From Canna indica (Eukaryota; Streptophyta; Magnoliopsida; Zingiberales; Cannaceae), in NCBI GenBank assembly GCA_034359265.1, contig CP136890.1, positions 63,985,501 through 64,049,500 of the forward strand: 64,000 nucleotides of DNA, in the 5' to 3' direction. Positions within the stretch are counted from its first letter, which is position 1, and the number at the start of each line of letters is the position of its first letter. Of this stretch, positions 24,019 through 34,170 are shown one piece after another. Both the position numbers and the translations under genes were made by a program. The notes beneath the pieces are model-generated. The model saw only the letters and a program-made list of their open reading frames with translations, did not search any database and was not told where the DNA came from.

Positions 24019-25176
24019 GAAATGACCCAATCATATATTTATATTCTTAATAACTCCATCTCACATGTGGGCGAGCAACCCAAACTAAACTTGGGATATT
24101 TTTAATTAGTGATCCTAATAGAACTCAAGACTTAGGACCTAACATCCTACTTAGATACAAAGTTAACTTTGATAGGCCGATCAACTTTCAAAAGTTTAAG
24201 TTGTTAGGAAAGGGTCCAACATATACATTTATAATCTTAACAATGATAATTTTTTTAAAAAAAACATTAAAATCTAGAAATATCCACAGCTGAGATGGTT
24301 CTCACATTCAAACTCAAAAGCTAATACTGACATATAAACGACAAATTATTGAGATTTTAAATTCGTGTTTTAAAAAATGGTAAACAAAAAGCTAAGCAAT
24401 AGTTTATCCTCTTAATAGAGAATTTAACTTTTATAGTCAATCTAATGGTAACTACAGCAATAGCATCTAAGTACTAATTAAAACAACTATATTCTTTGTG
24501 AAACTACAGTATTTGTGGAGAAAGCATCATAGAAGCAACAACTATATCTACCAACTTCAGCAAAGGAAATAATAGCTACAATCATCTAATTTAATGGAAA
24601 TTTAAAGGAAATAATAGCTACAATAAAATAAGACTAGGGCATGAGAAATTTAAAGGAAAAGAAATCTTTGATTTAATGGTGATTAAGGAAAACAACAATC
24701 TGTTATTTGTTATCTAATCACTATAATAAAAAATTAACAAATAATTGCTTCAAATAAAAGGGAAAGAAAATGCTAGGTCATAATTGACACTATGTAAGCT
24801 AAGACAATAAAAACTAGCAACATATAGTTCTTTTAGCTTATTCAGACTTGCAAGTGACTCAGGGATGGTTCCTATTAATTGATTGCCATGTAAATGTCTT
24901 CAAATAAATTCAAATATTAGTGACACTATTAGATAAAGGTACAAAAGAAAGAACTTGATGATTTTAGTTAAAATACATACACTATTACATGATTATTGAG
25001 AAGAGAGGAGAGTTAAAATACTAATTGAGAGGAGAGGGTGAGAGCTAGTTGGTGAAAAATAGAGAAACCAAAGTTGAGAGATGGGGGGATAAAATTTAGT
25101 CTATGATGCTTTCTGATTCTCCATTCTAGTTAATCAACCAAAAATCATGACTAAGTTTTGAAGAAAATATATATGG
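24019..25176. other. CACTA-1 5' part: mostly non-coding
   Basis: AT-rich DNA between the CACTA-3 end and the CACTA-1 leader. Apart from one short leucine-rich-repeat-like exon (24836-24907) nothing is recognisable. Confidence 0.45.
24836..24907 (-). pseudogene. Captured leucine-rich-repeat exon fragment
   Basis: The minus strand reads HLHGNQLIGTIPESLASLNK followed by LKEL, a single plant-type LRR (L-x-G-N-x-L-x-G-x-I-P). The length, about 72 bases, equals the single-LRR exons of many plant LRR receptor kinases. No kinase or second repeat was found nearby, so this is an isolated fragment inside CACTA-1. Confidence 0.55.
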
Positions 25177-25590
25177 TCAAACGAGCAGAGAAACATAGGC
25201 GAGCAAAGAAAGAAACCTAAGTGAGCGAGGGGAGGCAGCGGGCGTTGCAGCGAGGGGAGGCGTCGGGCATTGCAGCGAAGGGAGGCGTCGTATAGTGGGT
25301 CGGGTGTTGCAGAGAGTTCGGGCGTTGGAGAGGGTCGCGAGATCTGACGACACCGGCAGCGTAAGCGAGCAAGAAGGAGGAAACCCTAGCATGTGGACCC
25401 GAGGTGCCGTAGGCTTTCGCTGCGTCATGCACTTGCAAGCAAAGAGGGACAGAGAAGAAGGGCGAAGACTCGACATTAGGAAGCCCTTGGATTCATCAGG
25501 AGGGCGAGTGAGAGCGAGCGACGGCAGGCGAGTGAGAGAGGGCAATGGCAGGCGAGTGAGCGGGGAAGAATATTAGAAAGGGTTGGCGGG
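25177..25590 (-). other. GC-rich leader region of CACTA-1
   Basis: A purine-rich plus strand with repeated GGGAGGCGTCG, GGGCGTTG and GGCGAGTGAG words gives several overlapping minus-strand frames. These have no recognisable domain. Its place next to the right subterminal repeats matches the leader blocks in CACTA-2 and CACTA-4. I treat it as transcript leader rather than a gene. Confidence 0.4.
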
Positions 25591-25599
25591 CTAAGTAAT

Positions 25600-25841
25600 T
25601 GTGACCCCTGACGGTGTTGCGACCGCCCGTGACAGTCGCAACAGCGCAGTCGCAAAGCGATCGTACACAACCGTCGCCCTGCCATTAAAATTGCGATCGC
25701 ATCTAAAGCGATCGCACGGTCGTCGAAAATGTGTCTGCCTTGCGACCACCCATTGTAAGCGGTCGCAAAACCGTCGCATCTTCGATCGCAACAGATGCCG
25801 TCGCAAATGAGCCGTCGCAAAAGATATTTTTTTTAGTAGTG
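25600..25841. repeat. Subterminal repeats and TIR of CACTA-1, right end
   Basis: Repeated GCGACCG, TCGCAAC, CCGTCGC and GCGATCGCA motifs run up to the terminal sequence that ends ...AGTAGTG at 25841. They mirror the left-end array, which supports pairing these two ends into one element. Confidence 0.8.
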
Positions 25842-25844
25842 GTT

Positions 25845-26210
25845 GTGGGGATAAATCTTCCTTTCGCTTGGTAATACTTTGGAGATCAAAAATATGGCAT
25901 GAGAGAAATTTGATAATCTTTGATAGCAACGACAGGTGTTTTTTTTAGCTTGCTACCGAAGCTGCTACCCTTGCTCTTATGTTCTCTTAACGTGGTTGCC
26001 TGTCGAGTGGTCTCGTCTTTTAGTTCCTTGTTGTCTCAGTGGTCTAGCTTTTCTATCTTGTGGTTGTTGCTTATTTTGCTCTTTGCTTAAGACTTTCCCT
26101 CTCTCTTTTTTTCTCTTTCTCTCTTTCTCCCCCCCTCCCACCCACCCACCCACTATCGGCCTTCGTTACTCTTCAAATCAATACAAGTTTTCTTTCGATG
26201 AGGGAAAAAT
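25845..26210 (+). pseudogene. LINE zf-RVT remnant, right part and 3' tail
   Basis: After the second GTT duplication the plus strand reads (with frame breaks) LWGINLPFAW and then WHERNLIIFDSN. LINE proteins commonly have a W-x-x-R-N-x-x-I/I-F motif after the zinc-binding domain. A pyrimidine-rich stretch follows (26090-26150). This is best read as the rest of the LINE that was split by CACTA-1. The frame is broken and the exact 3' end of the LINE is not visible. Confidence 0.5.
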
Positions 26211-26860
26211 TTAGATGGAGAAAGTGAAAAAAAATTGAAGGAGGGAATTTAGGCGGAAATAATATGTTGCTTGTTTATATATATATATAAAGTTAGTTTA
26301 ATTTTAATTTAATCAATTTGGTTCACTCGGAATTAAATTTAATAACTTAGTTTAACTTCAATTTAATTAAATTAGTTAGATTGACGTGGTTTAATTAAAA
26401 TAGTTAAGGTTAATTTTAATTAAATTAAATAACTTAGTTAAATTTTAATTTAATTTAATTAGTTAGGTTTATGTGAATTAAATTAAATAACTTTTAATTT
26501 AATTTAAAATAGTTAGATTAATTTGGATTAGTTAAATAATACAGATAACTTTAATTTAATTAAAATAGGGAGGAGTACGTTAATTATCCCATGCTTGGAC
26601 TGTGGAATAGAGGGATAAGGAGGAACTAGGAAGTGATAGGTTAATTATCTCAAGTTTAGCTTTCAATTTCAGAATGAGAGTGAGGGGATTGGAGGTGTTA
26701 GCAACCCCTCCAAACCCGACATAAACTCTCAAATTTTTATTCCACCAAAATGGTGGAACAAGGAGGGATAACAAATTTGGAATATTCTAATTTCATCAAA
26801 AATACCATTTTTCCTCCATGAATTCAAAAAAAATCTTCTATTTTTTAATTATTTACTTTG
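26211..26860. other. AT-rich intergenic DNA
   Basis: 26280-26580 consists of degenerate TTTAATTTAATTAAA words. 26590-26800 contains a short local inverted repeat around CCACCAAAATGGTGG. No gene or element with convincing ends was found. Confidence 0.5.
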
Positions 26861-27313
26861 CATAGTTATCTTTCACTAGAGCTGATAATTTTTGGCTTGG
26901 CCCGACATGATAATATTGGGCTCGAGTCAATTCTTTCCATGTTCGGGTCGTTATCAAGCTGGCCCGAACAAATATCGGGTCGGGCCGTGGCCAGGCGGTA
27001 CAGGCCCGATGTAATACCCAAAATCTTAATAGTAATATTTTATTCTTGAGCAGGGGACTGTGGACCCTAGTTAGCGTAGATTAGCGGAAAATTTCGGGAT
27101 TAGATCCGAGCAAGCATTTAATGTAGAAAAAATTAAGGGAATTTTTATTTGTCTTATCTCTGTGATTTAGCATGCTAGGGTGATAGAGGGTCTCGAGGCG
27201 AATTTGGCGGTGCAATTTGATCTCGAATCGGAGTTAGATCGGATGAGTTATGGGTTGTTTAAGTCAGATCTCTTAAGTTGGGGTATTTTGGTCATTTGGA
27301 CCCAACCGATGTC

Positions 27314-27320
27314 TATAAAT
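27314..27320 (+). promoter_or_regulatory. TATA-like box in solo LTR
   Basis: TATAAAT about 300 bases into the LTR, in a locally less AT-rich context. This fits the U3 core promoter of a plant LTR. The transcription start would be about 30 bases downstream. Confidence 0.55.
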
Positions 27321-27889
27321 TAGACCTTGGGGTGTGCAGCCAAGGGTTTTGAGCCGCACACCACTCGAGGCAAAGGAGAGGAGAGAGAGGGCGCCGTCGA
27401 GGAGGAGGAGCCGTCGGAGCCGAGTTTTCGCAAGTTCGTCGGTGTCGATCGGGCGAAGATCCTGCGCGTCTTCTTCTTTCGTTTTCTCTCCGTCCAGTGA
27501 GTGGATTTAGGCATTCTTTTCTCCAATTCTTGATTCATGTCGTTGTTCATATGTTTCGGGGTTTTTCGTCGATTTTTGACGCATTTTTTAATATTGAATC
27601 AGTCATTTTTTTGTGAATCATGTGGTTTATCTCTTTAAAATTAAATATTATTTCTTTTTTTTCCTTTTCTTCTTCGTTCTTCTACCCATTACCTGTTGCA
27701 GTCGGCCGGCCGGCAGCGCCCGGCGAGGCACCGCGGCGGCAGCTGCACCGGCGAGGCGACACGGCGGCGGGGCATCGGCAGGCGCCGGCGCCAGAATCTC
27801 TAGCGGCCCGACGGTGGCCTGGGAAGGGGCGGCGGTGGTGGGTGAGGGGAGAAGAAGAGGAAGAGAATAGGTGAGGAGCTGAAATGGAG

Positions 27890-28262
27890 GGTTGGGATTA
27901 TTTTGGGTGAGATGAAGGGTTGGATTTAATTGGTCGAGATGAAGGTCTAGGATTAGATCTTGTGTAGATGTAAGGCTTAGATTGTATCATGTAGATGAAG
28001 GGATGAGATTGTATCAGGATAGATGTAAGGCTGTGGATGCATCACGTTAGATGTAAGGCTGAGATTTCATCTGATTAGATGGAAGACTGAGATTTCATCT
28101 GATTAGATGGAAGGCTGAGATTTCATTAGGTTAGATGAAGGGCTGTGATTGCATCTAGTTAGAGAGAGGGCTGTGATTGCATGTGGTTAGATGAAAGGCT
28201 GTGATTGTATCATGTAGATGGAGAGCTGTGATTGCATCTGGCTAGATGAAGGGCTATGATCA
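27890..28262. repeat. ~30-bp minisatellite in the solo LTR
   Basis: About 12 imperfect copies of a unit like TTAGATGAAGGCTGTGATTG followed by CATCTGG. Unit length varies between about 26 and 31 bases. Confidence 0.85.
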
Positions 28263-28867
28263 TTAAATAAATTAAGGTAGTTACTTCATTATTCTAAATA
28301 ATTATTTGGAGGCCTTAAAGTTAGCGAAACTATTCAAGTTATATATGAATTTTCACCTAATCGATGCTCTGGATTCATTGGTGAGGTATATTTCTCCATC
28401 AGACATTCGGATTTTGAAAACAGTAGGCGGATGCCGCCTCATTTTGTGTGCCAAGCTGAAAAATCATATTTCATATATTTTTATGGTTCGACCCGAGATG
28501 ATTCATGCATATAGTATTTAGTGAGATGAATTTTATCCTAGATTAGTTATTTCTATGACGAGTTATTTTATCATGTTCCAGTCTATTGATTTACAGTTAG
28601 AGTTTCTTTTTGCACTGTTTTCATGATATACGTGCTTCCTTTCTTAGAGTGCCATAATTCTATTTTATGATTATTTATTTGTGCTGAGCATTCATGATAT
28701 ATGAGCGCTATTTCTACATATATACCTGTATGTGATGGTGATGTATAGTAGGGGGAGGTGGAGGATGAGGTATGCACTTGAGATACCATTTATTACTTGT
28801 TGATAGCACATATTGTTCATACTTATATACTTGCGTGTGTGGTATTGTGATGTGCTTGTTGCATTTC

Positions 28868-29072
28868 CCGGAAGCCTCGCTGGTGAGGGGAGGGTATGCC
28901 CCAAAGAGACGGCGTTGGCCTTATTCCGGAAGTTCGGCTGGTGAGGGGAGATCATACCCTAAAGAGACAATCCGGAGACCCGAGCAAGTGAGGGGAACGT
29001 ATGCCCCAATAAGCCAGCTCGGAAGAGCCAGTGCCGGTGATGAGAGGGCATGCCCCAAAGAGATGGCACTGA
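28868..29072. repeat. Four-copy imperfect repeat in the solo LTR
   Basis: Repeats of a block with GGTGAGGGGAGGGTATGCCC followed by CAAAGAGAC, spaced about 55-60 bases. The spacer parts diverge more than the core. Confidence 0.8.
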
Positions 29073-29877
29073 GCTGAGTGGTAGTTCGGCGGCCACCCGT
29101 CTACCTACCCTATGTGGCTATGTGGGACCGACGGGTCCGGAGAGCATGCATATGATTGGGGTGTTGCATTGCATGCATATGATTGAGGTGTTGCATCCAT
29201 CCTTGGTTATGTTTATATTTATTGATGGATGCTTATACTTATTATTGTTGATATGAGTAGGGTAGCGGATGGGTTACTGATGTTTGTTCCGTCATTTTTA
29301 AAGATATTTTATACTTGTTGACGGATGTTGATTTCATGCATATGGATATATTATTGCTGATTTCTTTTGACATTGCTGTTACGTTATTGATATCGGCTTT
29401 TGTGTTTTTTTATGCATGATGATTGATTTGGTGAATTGAGGACTGATCTACTCACTAAGTCCTAGTTGGACTTACCCCTCATTTATGTTGTTTTTCAGCA
29501 CCTGAGTTAGATTAGAGAGGTACCAAGGTGCAGTAGCAAACTGGTAGCGGCAGGGCAGCGGGTCTCGTGACATGTCGTGATCGAGGAGGATACCTGAGTT
29601 ATTTTAGTGTCTCTTTGAATTGTTGAGTCATGTTGACTCGGGTCGTGGTTTCCGCATTTTATTTTTATTTGGGGATTCTTGTTTATTTATTTGGGGATTC
29701 TGTGTTCATATTGAGTTTTGGTTTGGTTTGGTTTGGTTCGTGGTGTTATGTCTATTCTTTTCAAAAAAAAAAAATCTCCCACTGTTCAAGTTATTGTGGT
29801 TTTGATGAGTTGGGTTAGGTTTCGGGGTACGTGGCGTATCCTGACCGATCATACCGGGTTTGTGGTGTGACACCCGA

Positions 29878-30360
29878 CCTGATAGCCAGATAAGAATTTT
29901 TATTCATTATCTAAATATCAGGTATCTAGACCAAATCAGCTCGATATTCTTGTTCTAATAGCCTGATAGCATGATTTAGGCCCGAATCCAGCCCGATAGG
30001 GCGATTCCCGCCCGATATCTCATTTCTGAATTTTTATTATCGTGCTAACGGGTTGGGCCAGCACGTTTACTATTCATTCGGGCCTGAGACTCCGAGGCCG
30101 AACTTTTATTAGGTTGGGCCAGACCGAGCACAATTTTTGTTCGGTCCAAGCCGGCCTAATAAGTTCGGCTCAACACGGATTGTTGGGTTTATCTTTCATA
30201 TATTTTTTTAATTTTTAATATTTGTTATTCTTTTAAGTTTGGTTATTAAAATTTATATTTTTTATTTTAATTGTTCTTTTAACAAATTATTAAAGAATAT
30301 AAACTAGTTAACTTTCACTTTATATTTAAATGTGTATAGATGACTAAGATGGTCTTTTCA
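29878..30360. other. Decayed repeat and AT-rich spacer
   Basis: The first 300 bases are the right half of the GGCCCG-rich remnant; the rest is AT-rich DNA up to the MULE target duplication. No gene seen. Confidence 0.5.
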
Positions 30361-31079
30361 TTAAAATTAGGGAAAAGATACTAAAATTCCCCTAACATTT
30401 TCTCATGAGTACTAAAATGTCTCTAAAGTTATTTTGGATAAAAAATGCCCCTTACGTTACGGAATTGGATACAAAAATAATCCTACAGACAAACAAAGTT
30501 AATAGAGGGATAACGGAGCTGACATGACTGATCACTGAGATTGATGACATGGACATGCGACACGCATGTAGACCAAAGCGTTTTCTCACGGGTACTAAAA
30601 TACCCCTAACGTTTGTTTTGAAGCTAAAATACCCATGAAGTTATTGAAAATGGTATAAAAATGACACACAAACTAACTCCTATGAAGTAAGACTTAACGG
30701 AGATGTCGTGGACACTAAATGCACTACTAGAAATATGTTATTCAACAACGGCCTCTCAAGCCGTTGCAATGGCTAACGGCTTTCTTACGGTCGCTCGAGC
30801 CCTTGCTAACAAGTGGATGGCGCGAACGCGGCACGCAAAGGAAACAACTTATTTGCAACGGCTTACTAAAGGCCGCGTCAGCCGTTGCTAATGATATTAT
30901 CACATTAGCAATGGCTTATTTACGGCTCTTGCATCCGTCACTCTTTAGCCGATGGCGCACTCGCGGCACGAAAATAAAATACTTATCAGCAAAGGCCGCG
31001 TAGCCGTTGCTGATGATATTACTTATCAACAATAGTGTTCTAACGGATGAGTAAGTTGTTGCTGATAAGTTTATTTAAC

Positions 31080-31375
31080 TCAACCCCGATCGCGTCTACC
31101 CCTTTCCCTCTGCTTCTTCTTCTTCTTCTTCCTTGCTTCTGCCGATGCCGCCGAAAGCCGATCTCCACCCGCCGTCGTCGCCCGCCGACGCGCCCCCCGA
31201 CGTCGCCCACCGTCAAACCCTCTCCAGGTAATTTCAACGCCCCTCCCCTTCCTCCTATACTAGGGCTGGTCAAAACCCTAAACCTAGGGTTTTGGCCAGT
31301 CGCCAGCCACCGAAGCATTGTCCAATGTCCGACATATGTCGAACATTGGACGTCGGCGCCGGAGTCCTAAAACTG
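31080..31375 (+). other. CACTA-4 leader region with small palindromes
   Basis: A GC-rich block with a TTC/CTT tract precedes two small palindromes: AACCCTAAACCTAGGGTTTT (31271) and an inverted pair GTCCAATGTCCGACAT / ATGTCGAACATTGGAC (31319-31352). These could form hairpins in the leader transcript. No conserved coding sequence. Confidence 0.6.
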
Positions 31376-31747
31376 TGAGTTAGAGTTTTTTTAAATCCTA
31401 ATTTTTTTTATTAAACTCTAATTAAATCTATTTAAATTAAACCATAATCTAGGTTGATTAAATGTTTAACGTGTAGATTAGATTAATATTTAATATTAAT
31501 TTGATTAATGTTCAGATTAATATTAAATATTTTTTTAGGTTAAATGCTTAATGCATGTTTATATATCGCATGTTTAGATACCGCATGTCGAGGGGAGGAG
31601 TGCGACACACTGACGGGTCTATTTCATTTGTAGTGCACGCAAGTCGTATGATAAGTATTATACCTTTTTGAATTATTTATTTTATTTGTTACTCTGTGTA
31701 CTAATTAATGTATTTGTTTTGTAAATATAGACGACTGTGTTGCCTGA

Positions 31748-32325
31748 CAAGTATGTCCAGTGACCCTCTCCGATGGAGGTGTTCGAGAGGACTCACCGTT
31801 GAGGACTTGGGGCAGGGGAGTACATCGACACCCGCGCTGCAATCATCATGGTAAGTATATTTGTTTCAATTATGCATTATTTATTTATAATTTAAGCTTT
31901 AGGAAAAAAATAAAACAAAAACCAAACTCGTGTAGGAGACCCGGCAGCGTGTGTCGAGGCTGTAGGTGGCCAGGACCACAACCGTGTCTATGGCTTTGCT
32001 AATAGTGGCCATGCACGAGCCGTGCTCAGGCCACTTGGAGCACCGACCCCTCCTGTAGCCGGTGAGAGGCCCTCCACCTCCAGGATTAATGATCAGAATA
32101 GGAGGATATCGACACTGGAGGAGACGGTCGTATGACAGAGTGAGATGATGGCTCATCAAAGTTAGATGATGACTGAGATGCGCGCATGCCATGTTGAGAC
32201 ATGTGATAGGTCAGTCCAGCGGTGTACACTTAGATCCATCGTCATTGGCTCAGTCCACGCCGGTGTACACTCAAGCACTTCAGACCCCACCGTATGATCC
32301 CGACCTTCCTCTACCGTCGTAGTGA
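31748..32325 (+). pseudogene. CACTA-4 gene 2 remnant (last two exons)
   Basis: 31748-31851 reads SPMEVFERTHR ... GAGEYIDTRA and ends at GTAAGT, matching the 8645-8764 exon of CACTA-2. After TGTAG at 31935 the next exon reads RVYGFANSGHARAVLRPLGA then PTPPVAGERPSTSR, then the conserved end VYTQALQTPPYDP type block (frame-shifted) and a stop near 32323. Stops and frameshifts are present. Most of the gene is deleted upstream. Confidence 0.75.
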
Positions 32326-33956
32326 GCTTTTATTGATTTATGACTTGATTGACTTAATTGGATATTGACTTGTTATATACTTGTTACTTGGATATCTTAC
32401 AGATACTTGTTTTGTGACTTGTGACTTGTTACTTGTATATATTGATTTGTATCGTGTGGATACAATAGTTTTGTTTTTGTATATTTTTTATATGATTGTG
32501 GATAATTATAATTATTTTGATGTATATTTGGGTGTGTCTGTGATGTGTATGTGAATGGATATGTTTATGGGTGTGTGAGTTATATATTAGGTTATAAATG
32601 TATCAATGGAAATTTCTAATTTTAAAATTTCTCAGTTACAGGTTAACATCATTAGCAACGGCCTTCCCATGGTCATCTGTGTCAAAGCCGTTGCTGAAAG
32701 TGTATCGTAATTCGTAGGCCGCAAACTCAAAGTCATTGCTGATGAACTACAGCAACGGCTTAGCAATAGCCTTTCAGCAAAGGCTCTGCAATGGAGTTTG
32801 GGTCGTTGCTGATGTCAATAACTACAACATCCGAGTGGCCATTGCGGAGCCGTTGCTGATAAAAATATCAACAACAAGAGCGCAACGTTGCTGCGCCGTT
32901 GTTGATAAGGATATCAACAACGGATGCGTCCCATTGCGGAACCGTTGCTGATAATGTTATTAGCAATAGCCGCTCTGACCATTGTTGATTCGTTGCTAAG
33001 TTATCAGCGACGCGATCTTCTACCACGATTGCGTTGCAGCGAACGGGGCCGATTCAAGTCATTGCAAGCCGTTGCTGATGGTCTTCAGCAACGGCTTAGG
33101 AATGGATATGGCAGTTGGTGATGCTCATTATTCTAGTAGTGATGACATGATGACTTTACACGTGGCACACATGCAGGGAGCAACTTGTCACGCAAGCGAC
33201 ATGTAAGATGCAACGTAGGAGTGAGCAAAAAAAATCAAAAAATTGGTTAACAAAAAAACCAGTCTGAAACCGAATTAAATTTTTCGCTTAATCGATCTGT
33301 TTTAATTTTTATTTTCTAAATTTTTGGTTTTCGATTTCGGTTTCGTTTTTGTAAATGGAGGGATAATGACATTAATGGAGGGATAGCAAAGCTGACCGAA
33401 ACCAAAATCGAAAATCGAAAATTTAAAAAATAAAAACTAAAATCGAAACCTTCAGATCGGTTAATCAAAAAATTTGGTTCGGTTTCATTAACCAATTTTT
33501 TGGTTTTTTTGCTCACCTCTACGTTGCATCTTATGTGTCGCTTGTGTGGCAAGTTGCTCTGCGCATGTGTGCTACGTGTAAAGTCAACATCCCAGTCAGC
33601 ATTCACGACATCTTTGTTAAGTCTCACTTAATAGAAGTTAGATTGGGAGTCATTTTTGTATCATTTTTAATAATCTCAGGGGCATTTTAGTACCCGTAAG
33701 AAAACATTATGGACATTTTAGTACCTGTGAGAAAATATCTTGGTCTGCATGCGCATCATGTGTTCACATCACCAGTCCCAGTCATTAGCCACATCAGCTC
33801 TGTTATCCCTTCATTAACGTTGTTTACCTATAGAGTCATTTTTGTATTCAATTCTATAACGTAAGGGGTATTTTTGATCCAAAAAAAATCTTAGGGGCAT
33901 TTTAGTACCTATGAGAAAATGATAGGGGCATTTTAGTACCTTTTCCCTTAAAATTA

Positions 33957-34162
33957 TTCTTCCTCACCCAACCATTTAAATTTTCTACCCAAACAAGAAG
34001 AGTGATATATTATCCCACACTCCCCCACCCACCTTTTAATTATTCTATCTAAACATGGGATTAACTACCCTTCATCATCTCTCCCTTCCCACCTCTCTTT
34101 ATCCTTCCCCTCCTCATCCCTCCCCACCCCTCCTCCCCTTCCATCCAAACAAGCCCTAAGGT
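33957..34162. other. Possible MITE end and pyrimidine-rich DNA
   Basis: A C/T-rich stretch ends in CATCCAAACAAGCCCTAA, whose inverse (TTAGGGCTTGTTTGGATG) is a common MITE terminus of PIF/Harbinger or hAT type in plants. The partner end was not found, so it may be truncated. Confidence 0.35.
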
Positions 34163-34170
34163 ATGAAAGG

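Larger units (their letters stand above)
27010..29872 (+). mobile_element. Solo LTR (plus orientation), 2.9 kb
   Basis: Starts TGTAATACCC and ends GGTGTGACA (TG...CA), with the 5-bp duplication CCCGA on both sides (27005-27009 and 29873-29877). A TATA-like box lies at 27314. Inside are two tandem repeat arrays (27900-28262 and 28870-29070). The single unit with a clean duplication and no internal gag-pol region indicates a solo LTR formed by LTR-LTR recombination. It shares terminal and internal motifs with the minus-oriented LTR at 19895. Confidence 0.85.
26872..30190. mobile_element. GGCCCG-rich hAT-like remnant split by a solo LTR
   Basis: 26872-27009 and 29873-30190 share words such as TTGGCCCGA, GGGCCGG and GTTCGG in alternating orientation, the look of hAT non-autonomous elements whose subterminal regions are GGCCCG-rich. 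The left side starts with TAGAGCTGATAATTTTTGGC, close to hAT termini (TAGRGSTG). A matching right terminus or 8-bp duplication was not found, so the call is tentative. The solo LTR (27010-29872) lies inside it. Confidence 0.4.
30722..33141 (+). mobile_element. CACTA-4: non-autonomous deletion derivative of the CACTA-2 family
   Basis: Begins CACTACTAGAAATATG and ends ATTCTAGTAGTG, with the target duplication ATG (30719-30721 and 33142-33144). Subterminal repeats (AGCAACGGC type) at 30745-31070 and 32645-33115 are the same as in CACTA-2. The internal part keeps a GC-rich leader and the last two exons of gene 2 in plus orientation, while all of TNP2 is gone. It is inserted in the left arm of the palindromic MULE. 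Confidence 0.9.
30370..33947. mobile_element. Palindromic (fold-back type) MULE, split by CACTA-4
   Basis: The left end is GGGAAAAGATACTAAAATTC and the right end, inverted, is GGGAAAAGGTACTAAAATGC. The flanks are the exact 9-bp duplication TTAAAATTA (30361-30369 and 33948-33956), the Mutator signature. With CACTA-4 removed, the element is about 1.16 kb and its two halves (30370-30721 plus 33145-33370, and 33371-33947) are inverted copies of each other along almost all their length. The exact centre is near the direct repeat AATGGAGGGATA (about 33355 and 33383). It has no transposase and depends on a helper. Confidence 0.85.

Noticed and set aside
25177..25590. Several overlapping ORFs in the GC-rich block
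   Set aside because: Frames on both strands are equally open because of GC and repeat bias; no domain and no splice pattern could be recognised.
27613..27874. Arg/Ala/Gly-rich ORFs in the solo LTR
   Set aside because: GC-rich low-complexity LTR leader sequence; open in more than one frame and no known domain.
33208..33535. A separate hAT MITE inside the palindromic MULE (TAGGAGTGAGCAAA ... TTTGCTCACCTCTA)
   Set aside because: The 8 bases next to the ends (ATGCAACG left, CGTTGCAT right) are inverted, not direct, copies. The arm pairing continues outward without a break, so this is part of the MULE palindrome.
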